The notes: a model not told the origin generated them from the sequence alone. Positions 17,732 to 25,560 are shown, counted from the first letter of the stretch. The stretch is DNA of 45,983 nucleotides from Clostridia bacterium (GCA_017621705.1 JAGASR010000002.1:1-45983), one strand, 5' to 3'. Made by a program: numbers and translations.

Positions 17732-19369
17732 TTATTTTCTGACAAGCGTCAGGAAAAGAACGGGCAGCGACCATATGGCGTTGAAAAGAACGGTCCATAT
17801 GGGGCCGGGCGCCGTACTGTCGATAAAAAATGCTATCGCCGTAAGAGCAAGGCCGAGAATGATCGATGCGATCTTTATAAGCACGCTCATATTTACGACA
17901 GATGCAAGCTTTTTCGCTTTTCTTACCGAAGAGAGAATACCGATCGCGTTTTTCGTCGTTATCATATCGGGAAGCGCATCCGTTTCTTCAATATGCTCGC
18001 AGACTTCGTTTATGAGCGATCTTTCGTCCGCATCGGGAACGACGATCTTCGTGTTGTTAAGCCCGTAAAGCTTCTGGATCGCGATCTCGGTGATATTGCA
18101 GTCGTTTGTCGTTGCAATGATCGAAAAATCTTCGCCGACTGTCTCTGCCGCACGCTTCATTTCGGGATCGCACGAATAGCTGAAAACGGTGTAGGAAACG
18201 AGCGTTCCGTTAATGACCGTATAGATCATGCTTCTGTTTGTAGAAGTCAGCGCCGCTTCGGTCTCCTGAGGCAACGGCATGATCTCGTAGGAAAGAAGCA
18301 TATTTCTGTTGCCGACGAGAACTTCGTCGCCGTAGATATGCGCGAGAATACCGTAATTTTTCATATACCGCCAGTCGTCAACAGGGGGCAGCCTTTCGGC
18401 ATCGCAGCCTGTCTCCGCAACGAAAGTCGGTGCGAACGGAGATTCGGATTCGAGCAGTATCGCCGCCGTAAATTCGACCGCGTCCGCCATTTTCTCTTTA
18501 TCGCGGAAACGGAAACGCTCCATTTTCGTCTTCTTTGCAGGGAAAAGATCTCTGTCGGAAACGACGAGTGTTTCAACGTCTCTCATCGCTTCAATCGAGT
18601 GGTAGCCCAAAAGCACGCTTCCGAGCTTACGCAGACGTCTCTGCTCCGCAATGTAGGGCAGAACGAAAGCCATCTCTGCCGCAAACGACGAGGCGATCGC
18701 AAAAAGCGCCGCAAATGCCGATGCAAATGCTCCGAAACCCGAAATAAAGCCGATTATCATCGAAACTACCAGTATCGCACCGCAGGTCGCAGGAACGAAA
18801 ATTCTGATCTTTTCTTCGGACGGGTCGCCCTCGTAAGTCGTATCGACAACGTTCGGGAATTTAACAACGGGATTTACGATACAAACGCGGTCTATCGCAC
18901 GCTTGTGCATATCGATGTCGCCCGTATTAACAACAAATGTCTTGCTGTTTTTTATTAAATTCAGGTTATTTATTATCTCGCAGATGAAGAAATATTTCAT
19001 CAGCATCGAGATCGTAACGGAAATAAATACCGCCGGTGCGAATGTGTGAAAAGCCTGATCCTCCGCGGTAAAGATCAGCACCAGCGACTGGATTGCCGTC
19101 GCAATGAGCGCAACGGAAGTCAGCGAGTCGTTCGACGGACGCATGTAGAATATCGAAAGAAGTCCGTCGCCCATCTCCTGTGCGCAGAAAACAAAGACCA
19201 GTACCGAAAGCGCGAGGCCTGCAATACCGTTAACGAGCGGCGGAAGACCCAGAACGGCAAGTATCGCCGTAAGCACTGCCGCAAAAGCCGCAACAGTCGT
19301 CTTGACCCCGAACGCATCTTTCGATGCCTGCGCGATGTTGTATTGTTCGCGGAAATAATTGTCTCTCAA
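17732..19369 (-). CDS. P-type ATPase-like membrane protein without catalytic motifs
   Basis: This 545-residue protein has hydrophobic segments at about 25-65, 85-130, 190-235 and 495-540. Between them is a cytosolic part that follows the P1B-type ATPase plan. A run ending ETLVVSDRDLF (266-276) stands where the family has vvfDKTGTLT. YGDEVLVGNRNML (346-358) matches the nucleotide-domain motif VGNR. SIIATTNDCN (416-425) stands where LTGDN is expected. The actuator TGES loop and the GDGxND hinge are not found. Only the first Asp (272) of DKTGT could remain. It is likely a catalytically inactive relative. The start is a TTG with weak GGGG upstream, 24 bp after rlmB. Confidence 0.72.
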   Translation of the reverse strand: MRDNYFREQYNIAQASKDAFGVKTTVAAFAAVLTAILAVLGLPPLVNGIAGLALSVLVFVFCAQEMGDGLLSIFYMRPSNDSLTSVALIATAIQSLVLIFTAEDQAFHTFAPAVFISVTISMLMKYFFICEIINNLNLIKNSKTFVVNTGDIDMHKRAIDRVCIVNPVVKFPNVVDTTYEGDPSEEKIRIFVPATCGAILVVSMIIGFISGFGAFASAFAALFAIASSFAAEMAFVLPYIAEQRRLRKLGSVLLGYHSIEAMRDVETLVVSDRDLFPAKKTKMERFRFRDKEKMADAVEFTAAILLESESPFAPTFVAETGCDAERLPPVDDWRYMKNYGILAHIYGDEVLVGNRNMLLSYEIMPLPQETEAALTSTNRSMIYTVINGTLVSYTVFSYSCDPEMKRAAETVGEDFSIIATTNDCNITEIAIQKLYGLNNTKIVVPDADERSLINEVCEHIEETDALPDMITTKNAIGILSSVRKAKKLASVVNMSVLIKIASIILGLALTAIAFFIDSTAPGPIWTVLFNAIWSLPVLFLTLVRK

Positions 19370-19393
19370 AAAAATTACCCCGATGTTCGCCTT

Positions 19394-20248
19394 TTAAGCT
19401 TTGTCCTGTCTGACTTTTTCGTACATCGCAACGCCTGCCGCAACGGAAATGTTCAGCGACGTGATCTCGCCTGCCATGGGGATCTTTATAAGGTGGTCGC
19501 ATCTTTCGCGTACAAGTCTCGAAAGGCCAGTGCCTTCGTCGCCCATAACGAGAGCAACAGCGCCGCGAAGGTCGGTCTGATAAATGTCGTTATCGGCAGC
19601 GCCGTCGGTACCGTAGATCCAGACGTTCTGCTCCTTGAGAAATTCGATCGTTTCGGAAATATTTACTACTCTTGCGATCTTCATATATTCGCATGCGCCT
19701 GCCGCGGTTTTATAGACGGTCGCCGTAAGGCCGCATGCTCCTCTTTTGGGGAGAATTATGCCGTGTACGCCTGCCGCATTCGCGGTTCTTATGATCGCGC
19801 CGAGATTTCTGGGATCGTTTATACCGTCAATAACGATAATGAACGGTTTTTCCTCTTTTTCTGCGGCATATGCGAGGATATCCTCGGGTTCGCAGTAGGA
19901 AAATTCGGTAGTGATCGCAACAACGCCCTGATGCGATGCGGAACGGGTCATGCTGTCGAGCTTCGCTTTTTCCGCTTCAACGACCGTTATGCCGTTTTCT
20001 TTTGCCATCGCAATAACTCGGACGATCGAGCCCTCTCTGTCGCCTTTCGCAACAAAAAGCTTGTCTACCGTTCTGCCCGAACGGATAGCTTCCATGACGG
20101 AGTTTCTGCCGAAGACCATGTTTTCGCTGTCTTCACCGGGCTTTTCTTCGTCTCTTCTTCTTTCGGGTCTGGGCGCTTTGTTGTTAATGGGTTTTTTATA
20201 TGCGGGATTTCTTCCCGTTGTCTTTCCTTTGGGTTTGTTATCTCTCAT
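19394..20248 (-). CDS. rlmB: 23S rRNA 2'-O-methyltransferase RlmB-like (SpoU/TrmH family)
   Basis: This 284-residue SPOUT methyltransferase carries the three SpoU motifs: NLGAIIRTA (148-156, Arg154), GDEGTGLS (236-243) and PMAGEITSLNISVAAG (257-272, Asn266). RlmB methylates G2251 of 23S rRNA. A SpoU substrate-binding domain spans about 44-115. The first 43 residues are a basic, disordered-looking extension, as in many Bacillota members. An extended -10 promoter lies upstream at 20333-20338. A TrmH-type tRNA target is possible, but the N-terminal domain favours RlmB. Confidence 0.88.
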   Translation of the reverse strand: MRDNKPKGKTTGRNPAYKKPINNKAPRPERRRDEEKPGEDSENMVFGRNSVMEAIRSGRTVDKLFVAKGDREGSIVRVIAMAKENGITVVEAEKAKLDSMTRSASHQGVVAITTEFSYCEPEDILAYAAEKEEKPFIIVIDGINDPRNLGAIIRTANAAGVHGIILPKRGACGLTATVYKTAAGACEYMKIARVVNISETIEFLKEQNVWIYGTDGAADNDIYQTDLRGAVALVMGDEGTGLSRLVRERCDHLIKIPMAGEITSLNISVAAGVAMYEKVRQDKA

Positions 20249-20332
20249 TTTTAATCACCATTATACCTTTGATGTCAACTGATTTTTCTGTATTTTTTCG
20301 TAGCCTTTTTTCTTCTCAATGAGTTACATTAT

Positions 20333-20341
20333 ATTATAACA
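20333..20341 (-). promoter_or_regulatory. Extended -10 promoter upstream of rlmB
   Basis: On the minus strand TGT-TATAAT is seen (TATAAT at 20333-20338), with only a poor -35 match 16 bp further up. It lies in the 199-bp gap between rlmB and the DedA gene. The rest of that gap is AT-rich and holds a repeated CGATTATTT and weak short inverted repeats but nothing I can name. Confidence 0.5.
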
Positions 20342-20447
20342 CATTTTTTCTGTTTTGAAAAGGGGGTGCCGATTATTTCGACATTTTACATAAAATTAAG
20401 TCGATTATTTGTGCAATTTACACAATAAAAAATTCAGATTTACCGTT

Positions 20448-20942
20448 TTACACGAAAAACGACGTGAAAAAGTAGCCCAAAACCATGTTTATCGAAACAA
20501 AAACCGTGTTTCCCACGACCGAAACGGGGATATAATCCCGAAGCCTCATCTTCATAAACCCCGCAGGTATCGAGATAAAAGTACGTACGACCGGGATCAG
20601 CCTTGCCGTAAAAAGCCCGACCGCTCCCCGTCTGTCGATGAGATCGACCGTCTTTTTGTAGAGCCCTGCCGTCTTTTCGTATTTTTCGCAGATCTTTTTT
20701 ACGGTGTCCGCAAAGATATACGAAACGCCGTAAACCGTCATTTCCGAAAGCATTGCCGCCGCCGATAAAATAATCATCGTTTTCATGAACGGGGCATATC
20801 CGAGCCGTACTATTACCCCTGCCGCCGGCATTACAAAACCGCCCGGAAAGCCCGGAATATTGAGATATTCGATAAATGCGAGCACGGCAATGACCGCAAG
20901 TCCGTATTTTTCAACAAATTCAATGATCGACTGTATGTCCAT
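20448..20942 (-). CDS. DedA/SNARE-associated (VTT) family membrane protein
   Basis: This 164-residue polytopic protein has the DedA pattern, with EYLNIPGFPGG near the N-terminus, FTARLIPVVRTFISIPAG in the middle, and a final NTVFVSINMVLGYFF helix. Members act as lipid flippases or scramblases and in proton-driven envelope homeostasis. The ATG at 20942 overlaps the EEP gene by 23 bp; an in-frame TTG further up (20972) only adds a Lys-rich stretch. It is somewhat shorter than the usual 200 residues because the C-terminal helix is short. Confidence 0.85.
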   Translation of the reverse strand: MDIQSIIEFVEKYGLAVIAVLAFIEYLNIPGFPGGFVMPAAGVIVRLGYAPFMKTMIILSAAAMLSEMTVYGVSYIFADTVKKICEKYEKTAGLYKKTVDLIDRRGAVGLFTARLIPVVRTFISIPAGFMKMRLRDYIPVSVVGNTVFVSINMVLGYFFTSFFV

Positions 20943-21750
20943 TTTCTTCTTCTTTCGTTTCGATTTTTGCAACGACGGGAAAGTGATCCGACGGGTAAAT
21001 TTCGCCGTATGCCGTGCGGTCGATATATGCCGAAAGAATATCGATCCTTTTCGTCGTGAAAATATAATCTATCGGCGCGCCCTTCATCTTTCCTCGGAAA
21101 CCGTGGTATGTCCGTGCATTTTCGGGGTCAAGCCTGTAGAGGATGCTGAACGAATCCCGAACGACCGTCTGCTCACCTTGCTCAATCATTTTTTTGACGG
21201 TCTTCGAGGTCGGCCGCGCGTTGAAGTCGCCCATGATGACGGTGCCGCAAAGCTTGTCACTGTCATGTTTTTCGGCAAGTCTGCGGATGAGCTCGATGCC
21301 CTTTACCCTTGCGAACGGGCTGAGGCAGTCGAGGTGCGTGTTGTAGACCCTGATAAGCCCGTTTCCGCCGTTTTTCGGACGTAAAATGCACCATGTACAG
21401 ATGCGAGGAAAGAGTGAAAGCCATGAGCTACTCCCCTTTTTTTCGGGCGATCTGGACAGCCAGAATGTTCCCGATTCGACGAGCTCAAAAAGCTCTTTTT
21501 TATAAAAAATTGCCGTATATTCGCCCTTGGTTGCCGTTCTCGGCTCCCCGATACGGGCGTAATTTTGTGAAATTATTTCGAAACTTTCAAGCTTTTCGAG
21601 CGCATTTTTCGTCAGCTCTTGCGTCCCCAGAATATCGGGCGAGACTTTTTCGAAGAAATCCGTGACCGCTTCCGCCCTGTTTGCAAAGCTGTTTTTCGCC
21701 TTTTCGGAGCGTACTCTTTTGATGTTGAAAGTCGCTATCGTGTATGTCAA
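20920..21750 (-). CDS. Endonuclease/exonuclease/phosphatase (EEP) family protein
   Basis: This protein of about 276 residues has the full EEP signature: TIATFNIKR near the start, a GTQEL metal-binding Glu, NTHLD, GDFNARP, PIDYIF and a final SDHFPV. These are the residues for metal-dependent phosphodiester hydrolysis. The substrate is open: nucleic acid, inositol phosphate or phospholipid. The TTG at 21750 has GAGG six bases upstream, right where the domain begins. A GTG at 21798 with weaker spacing would add 16 residues. The stop overlaps the DedA gene by 23 bp. Confidence 0.85.
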   Translation of the reverse strand: MTYTIATFNIKRVRSEKAKNSFANRAEAVTDFFEKVSPDILGTQELTKNALEKLESFEIISQNYARIGEPRTATKGEYTAIFYKKELFELVESGTFWLSRSPEKKGSSSWLSLFPRICTWCILRPKNGGNGLIRVYNTHLDCLSPFARVKGIELIRRLAEKHDSDKLCGTVIMGDFNARPTSKTVKKMIEQGEQTVVRDSFSILYRLDPENARTYHGFRGKMKGAPIDYIFTTKRIDILSAYIDRTAYGEIYPSDHFPVVAKIETKEEENGHTVDH

Positions 21751-21835
21751 ATCCTGCCTCTTTTCTCTGTAAAAGAGTCGAGCGCAGAACTGCTTCACGC
21801 AATATTCTGCCCTCGAAAAATGTCGTTTTAACTTG

Positions 21836-22525
21836 TTATTTTCCGCTCAGTATCGTCTCCGCAAGAAGCAGATCCTCAACTGTCGTTATCTTGATATTCG
21901 ACGGCTGGCAAATTACGGTTTTTACCGCAATTCCAAGCTCTTCCGCCATCGATGAATCGTCCGTGAAATCGGAAAAACGGTCGGAGAATTTCTCGACTAT
22001 CTTTCCGTAGATCTCCCTTGAAAAGATCTGCGGAGTTGCCGCCGCAAGAAGTTTTTTACGGTCGATCGTCTGCTTTATAAATCCGTCTTCGGTTATGAGT
22101 TTTACGGTGTTTACCTGAGGCATTGCCGCGATCGCCGCCCCGTATTCGTAAGCCGCCAGCGCAACGTTGTCTATATCGATCGGAGTGATCAGCGGTCTTG
22201 CTCCGTCATGCACCGCAACAAACGGCACACCCGGGTCAGTTGTATGAAAACCGATCGCCGCGGAGCTCTGCCTGCATCTGCCTCCCTCGACAACTGCCGA
22301 GAGCTTAGAAAGCCCGTATTTCTCTTTGAATGAAAGTATCGTTTCTATCTTTTCTTTTCTTGTAACAACGACCGTCTGCACTGTCTGTTCGGAACGTTCA
22401 AATGCGATCAATGTATGGACGAGGCACGGATAGTCTCCGAGAAGCTGTTCATTTTTGTCTTTTCCGAATCTTTCCGAAGAACCTGCCGCCGTTATGACAG
22501 CCGAAATTCCGCCGTTTTTTATCAA
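21836..22525 (-). CDS. ispD: 2-C-methyl-D-erythritol 4-phosphate cytidylyltransferase
   Basis: This protein of about 229 residues should join CTP to methylerythritol phosphate in the MEP isoprenoid pathway. It shows ISAVITAAGSSERFG at the N-terminus, VHDGARPLI in the middle, TIDRKKL then TPQIF, and NIKITTVEDL near the end. The P-loop end, normally P-K-Q, reads N-E-Q here, so an invariant lysine (Lys27 of E. coli) is Glu. The frame opens further at an ATG at 22588, but that lies between the promoter -35 and -10, so translation must start later. The TTG at 22525 (AAAGAG eight bases upstream) or the GTG at 22534 fit. Confidence 0.85.
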   Translation of the reverse strand: MIKNGGISAVITAAGSSERFGKDKNEQLLGDYPCLVHTLIAFERSEQTVQTVVVTRKEKIETILSFKEKYGLSKLSAVVEGGRCRQSSAAIGFHTTDPGVPFVAVHDGARPLITPIDIDNVALAAYEYGAAIAAMPQVNTVKLITEDGFIKQTIDRKKLLAAATPQIFSREIYGKIVEKFSDRFSDFTDDSSMAEELGIAVKTVICQPSNIKITTVEDLLLAETILSGK

Positions 22526-22567
22526 TGCAAACACTCTTTCATTATAAATATAATCATAACACACAAT

Positions 22568-22595
22568 ATTATACGTTTTTTTTTTCATTTGTCAA
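22568..22595 (-). promoter_or_regulatory. Consensus promoter of ispD
   Basis: On the minus strand a perfect TTGACA (22590-22595), a 16-bp spacer containing ten consecutive A, and a perfect TATAAT (22568-22573) are seen. This gives a leader of about 35 nt before the ispD start. Confidence 0.85.
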
Positions 22596-22606
22596 GCGTT
22601 TTGTTA

Positions 22607-22635
22607 TTGATTTTTTTGGAAATTTAGTATATAAT
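22607..22635 (+). promoter_or_regulatory. Promoter of the ymdB operon
   Basis: TTGATT (22607-22612), a 17-bp spacer and TATAAT (22630-22635) lie about 100 bp before ymdB. The -35 element is only 11 bp from the -35 of the divergent ispD promoter, so the two may compete or share a regulator. Confidence 0.75.
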
Positions 22636-22734
22636 GATATAAGAGAAGTTTTTGTCTGAAAGAAAGAATATTTTTCTGACAGAAACGTATCTGTAAATTT
22701 TATTATCGAAACTGTTATTTTTCCGAGTGAATTT

Positions 22735-23484
22735 ATGCGTGTATTGTTTATAGGCGATATAGTCGGCAGCGCAGGACTTTCGCACCTGAAAAAAAATCTG
22801 CGTAAATTGACGGCTGAGTACCCGTGCGATATAGTAGTCGCAAACGGAGAGAACGTCAACCGTAAAAACGGGATAACGAAACAGGAAGCGGAAGAGATAC
22901 GCTATGCCGGTGTCGATATAATAACTCTCGGCAACCATGCATTCCGTCAACAGAGCGTTTACGATCATCTCGACGACTGCAACTATATCGTCCGCCCTGC
23001 GAATTATCCGTCAGCCTGCCCCGGAGTCGGCACCGCCGAGTTCGAAACGGCAAAGGGTAGGATCGTTGTTGTGTCTCTTGCAGGTCAGGTCGATCTCGAT
23101 CCTGCGGACAACCCGTTCTATACCGCAGACCGTATCGTAAAAGAAAACAGCGACGCATTTATCATCGTCGATTTTCATGCGGAGGCAACAAGCGAAAAAC
23201 GAGCTCTCGGCTATTATCTCGACGGTCGTGTCGGCTGTGTTTTCGGAACGCACACTCACGTTCCGACCGCCGATGAGCAGTTCCTGCCGAAAGGCACCGC
23301 GTATATGACCGATGTCGGCATGACGGGGGCTTCGGACTCCGTTCTCGGTGCGGAAAAATCCCAGGCGATACAGCGGTTTCTGACCAAAGCGTACGTTCCC
23401 CTCGATCAGGCGGAGGGTGCGCCGAAAATAAATGCGGTCTATGCCGATACAGAAAAGAAAATTATCGAGAGGATATCTCTGTGA
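22735..23484 (+). CDS. ymdB: YmdB-family metallophosphoesterase
   Basis: This 249-residue calcineurin-like phosphoesterase is of the YmdB (TIGR00282) type. Metal and catalytic residues are in place: GDIVG (Asp8), NGEN (Glu39, Asn40), TLGNH (Asn67, His68), DFHAEATSEK (His148), GTHTHV (His173, His175) and TDVGM. YmdB of Bacillus hydrolyses 2',3'-cyclic nucleotides and affects biofilm and sporulation choices. It is slightly shorter than the usual 260-265 residues. It is first in its operon, with the next gene starting at TGATG on its stop. Unlike Bacillus it is not next to rny here. Confidence 0.92.
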   Translation: MRVLFIGDIVGSAGLSHLKKNLRKLTAEYPCDIVVANGENVNRKNGITKQEAEEIRYAGVDIITLGNHAFRQQSVYDHLDDCNYIVRPANYPSACPGVGTAEFETAKGRIVVVSLAGQVDLDPADNPFYTADRIVKENSDAFIIVDFHAEATSEKRALGYYLDGRVGCVFGTHTHVPTADEQFLPKGTAYMTDVGMTGASDSVLGAEKSQAIQRFLTKAYVPLDQAEGAPKINAVYADTEKKIIERISL

Positions 23485-24905
23485 TGTATACAAAAGAAGA
23501 TCTTAAAAGGCACCTTGCCGAAATGAATTTTTTCCCGTGGGACACCGTTCTCGTCCATTCCTCGATGAAATCCATCGGTGAAGTCGAGGGCGGCGCAGAT
23601 ACCGTTCTTGACGCTTTTTGCGAATATTTCTGCGACGGTCTGCTTATTTTCCCGACCCACACATGGGCTACCATCAATGAAAAACACTATATCTACGATC
23701 CAGATAAAGAGCCTTCCTGCGTCGGTTTGCTGACGAATATGTTTATGAAGCGTGAGGGCGTAGTACGTTCGCTTCACCCCACCCACTCCGTTGCTGTTCT
23801 CGGTCAGAGAGCAAAAGAGTTTATCGAGGGCGAAGAAAATGCAACCACCCCCTGCCCCAGAAACGGCTGTTGGGGCAGACTTATCGAAGAAAGGGCAAAG
23901 ATCCTTTTCCTCGGCTGTCCGCTCACCAAATTCACCTTCGTTCACGGCCCCGAAGAATGGCTCGATATTCCCGACAGACTTGCGCCCGCGATCGATCTCA
24001 AGATCAAAATGCCCGACGGAACTTATCACGACAGCTCTTTTCATAAGCACCAGTGTTCTTTCGGCAATGTTTCCGATAACTTCGGTAAGCTTACGGAACC
24101 GCTTCTCTCCAAGGGTATTGCGCAGAGAGGCAAATTCGGCGATGCTGACTGCATAATTGCCGATGCCGCACGTTCTTCCGATTTCGTCATGCGTCTTCTT
24201 CAGACCGATCCCGAGATCTTCAACGATCCCGATCCTATCCCTGAAGAATATTATGCTGTCAGACGTAAAATGAAGATCTCTCCGTCCATTCTCGCATGCG
24301 ACGTTGCAAATCTCGAAAAAGAGATCAATTCCGTTCCCAATGCGGATTTTATACATATCGATATCATGGACGGTCACTTCGTTCCCAATCTCTCGTTCGG
24401 TCTCCCGATCGTTAGAGCCGTCAACGATCTGACAGATATCCCCCTCGATCTTCATCTTATGATGTCCAACCCCTCAAAATATATCGAAGCTTTCGCAAAA
24501 GCGGGCGCCGATATGATAAGCGTTCACTACGAAGTTGACGAAGATCTTTCCGAGCTCATTTCGCTTATCGAATCGTTTAACGTCAAGCCTGCCGTTGCGC
24601 TCAAGCCCGCAACTCCCGTCGAAGTCGTCTATCCTTATCTCGACAGACTCGCATCCGTTCTTATCATGACCGTCGAACCCGGCTTCGGAGGTCAGTCTTT
24701 CCATGCGGAGTGTCTCGAAAAAGTAAGAAAACTCCGCGCAGAGATTAGAAAACGCGGCCTTTCCGTCGAGATCGAAGCCGACGGCGGCATCAATACCTCC
24801 AATATCGGCCTCGTTTCCAATTCCGGAGTCTCGATCGCCGTAATGGGTACCGCGCTCTTTAAAGAAAGCGACAGAGAAGCTTTTGTCGACAGGTGCAAAG
24901 GCTGA
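23484..24905 (+). CDS. Fusion: AAC(3)-like N-acetyltransferase + ribulose-phosphate 3-epimerase
   Basis: One uninterrupted 473-residue frame joins two enzymes. Residues 1-262 are AAC(3)/YokD-like, with the catalytic-type H98-PT-H101-S motif, LFLGCPLTKFTF and a VHGPEEW motif. Residues 263-473 are a complete ribulose-phosphate 3-epimerase starting MKISPSILACD. In epimerase numbering Ser6, His29, Asp31, His62 and Asp171 are all present, as are VEPGFGGQSF and EADGGIN. The epimerase swaps ribulose 5-phosphate and xylulose 5-phosphate. At the joint (24270) the ATG overlaps a TGA in the +1 frame, so the parts may once have been separate ATGA-coupled genes. ATG at 23484 overlaps the ymdB stop, with GAGAGGA upstream. 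The acetyl acceptor is unknown and drug resistance is not implied. Confidence 0.87.
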   Translation: MYTKEDLKRHLAEMNFFPWDTVLVHSSMKSIGEVEGGADTVLDAFCEYFCDGLLIFPTHTWATINEKHYIYDPDKEPSCVGLLTNMFMKREGVVRSLHPTHSVAVLGQRAKEFIEGEENATTPCPRNGCWGRLIEERAKILFLGCPLTKFTFVHGPEEWLDIPDRLAPAIDLKIKMPDGTYHDSSFHKHQCSFGNVSDNFGKLTEPLLSKGIAQRGKFGDADCIIADAARSSDFVMRLLQTDPEIFNDPDPIPEEYYAVRRKMKISPSILACDVANLEKEINSVPNADFIHIDIMDGHFVPNLSFGLPIVRAVNDLTDIPLDLHLMMSNPSKYIEAFAKAGADMISVHYEVDEDLSELISLIESFNVKPAVALKPATPVEVVYPYLDRLASVLIMTVEPGFGGQSFHAECLEKVRKLRAEIRKRGLSVEIEADGGINTSNIGLVSNSGVSIAVMGTALFKESDREAFVDRCKG

Positions 24906-25531
24906 TGGGCCTTTTCAGCGGTATGGAGAGGGTCGTTTCAGAGCGTACTCTCAACATAAGAAAACTCCTTCTTGATCCCGACAGGACCGCCATGATAAAC
25001 GTTAATACGACCGACGGTTTCTTCAAAAAGGGCCCGTTCGCCTCGTCACATATGATGGCGTCCATAAAAAATATCGTCCGTGCAAACGAATATCTGCTTC
25101 ATTGCAGACGTGTCTTTGCCGTTGACTATCATTCCCCGAAAAGTCTCGAATTCCGTACTTTTCCTGAGCATTGCACCGCCGATGAACAGTGTCAGATCAT
25201 CGAAGAACTCGAGAAATTCACTTCGTCTTCGGATGTCGTCGTAAAAAACTGCGCAAATGCGATGTTTGCAAACGGTTTTTTGCGCTGGTTTGCGGAAAAC
25301 GTCGATACTCTCGATAATTTCATTCTCGTCGGCGCACATACCGATATCGATATCATGCAGCTCGCGCTCTCACTTAAATCGTATTTTAACGAACGCGACA
25401 GAGCCGCAAAGATCATCGTCGTCACCAATGCCTGCCGTACTTTTTCCGCGGAATCGCATAATGCAGACGATTTTCAGACGTTTGCCGCTTATAATATGCT
25501 CTTAAACGGCATATCATGCGTGAGTATATGA
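24905..25531 (+). CDS. Isochorismatase-like protein lacking the catalytic Cys
   Basis: This 208-residue protein has the isochorismatase/nicotinamidase fold pattern: INVNTTDGFFKKG near residue 32, FPEHC at about 86-90, VVVKNCANAMF (Lys114), and GAHTDIDIMQLALSLKSYF at 143-161. Active members use Asp-Lys-Cys. Here the first Asp is Asn34 and the nucleophile position (TDxCV in the family) is Asp149, so only Lys114 remains. It is probably not a classical amidase. The ATG at 24905 overlaps the epimerase stop as TGATG, with AAAGG upstream. It could bind a nicotinamide- or amide-like ligand or act as a partner protein; this is inference. Confidence 0.78.
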   Translation: MGLFSGMERVVSERTLNIRKLLLDPDRTAMINVNTTDGFFKKGPFASSHMMASIKNIVRANEYLLHCRRVFAVDYHSPKSLEFRTFPEHCTADEQCQIIEELEKFTSSSDVVVKNCANAMFANGFLRWFAENVDTLDNFILVGAHTDIDIMQLALSLKSYFNERDRAAKIIVVTNACRTFSAESHNADDFQTFAAYNMLLNGISCVSI

Positions 25532-25560
25532 TCAATATATGTTTTTATAAATTTTGAACA

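Noticed and set aside
22568..22635. Replication origin at the strand switch
   Set aside because: Gene direction flips here, but no dnaA, DnaA-box cluster or AT-rich unwinding region is seen; two promoters explain the site.
23484..24272. Aminoglycoside resistance gene
   Set aside because: The AAC(3)-like domain belongs to a broad family with many non-resistance members, lies in a housekeeping context and is not on a mobile element.
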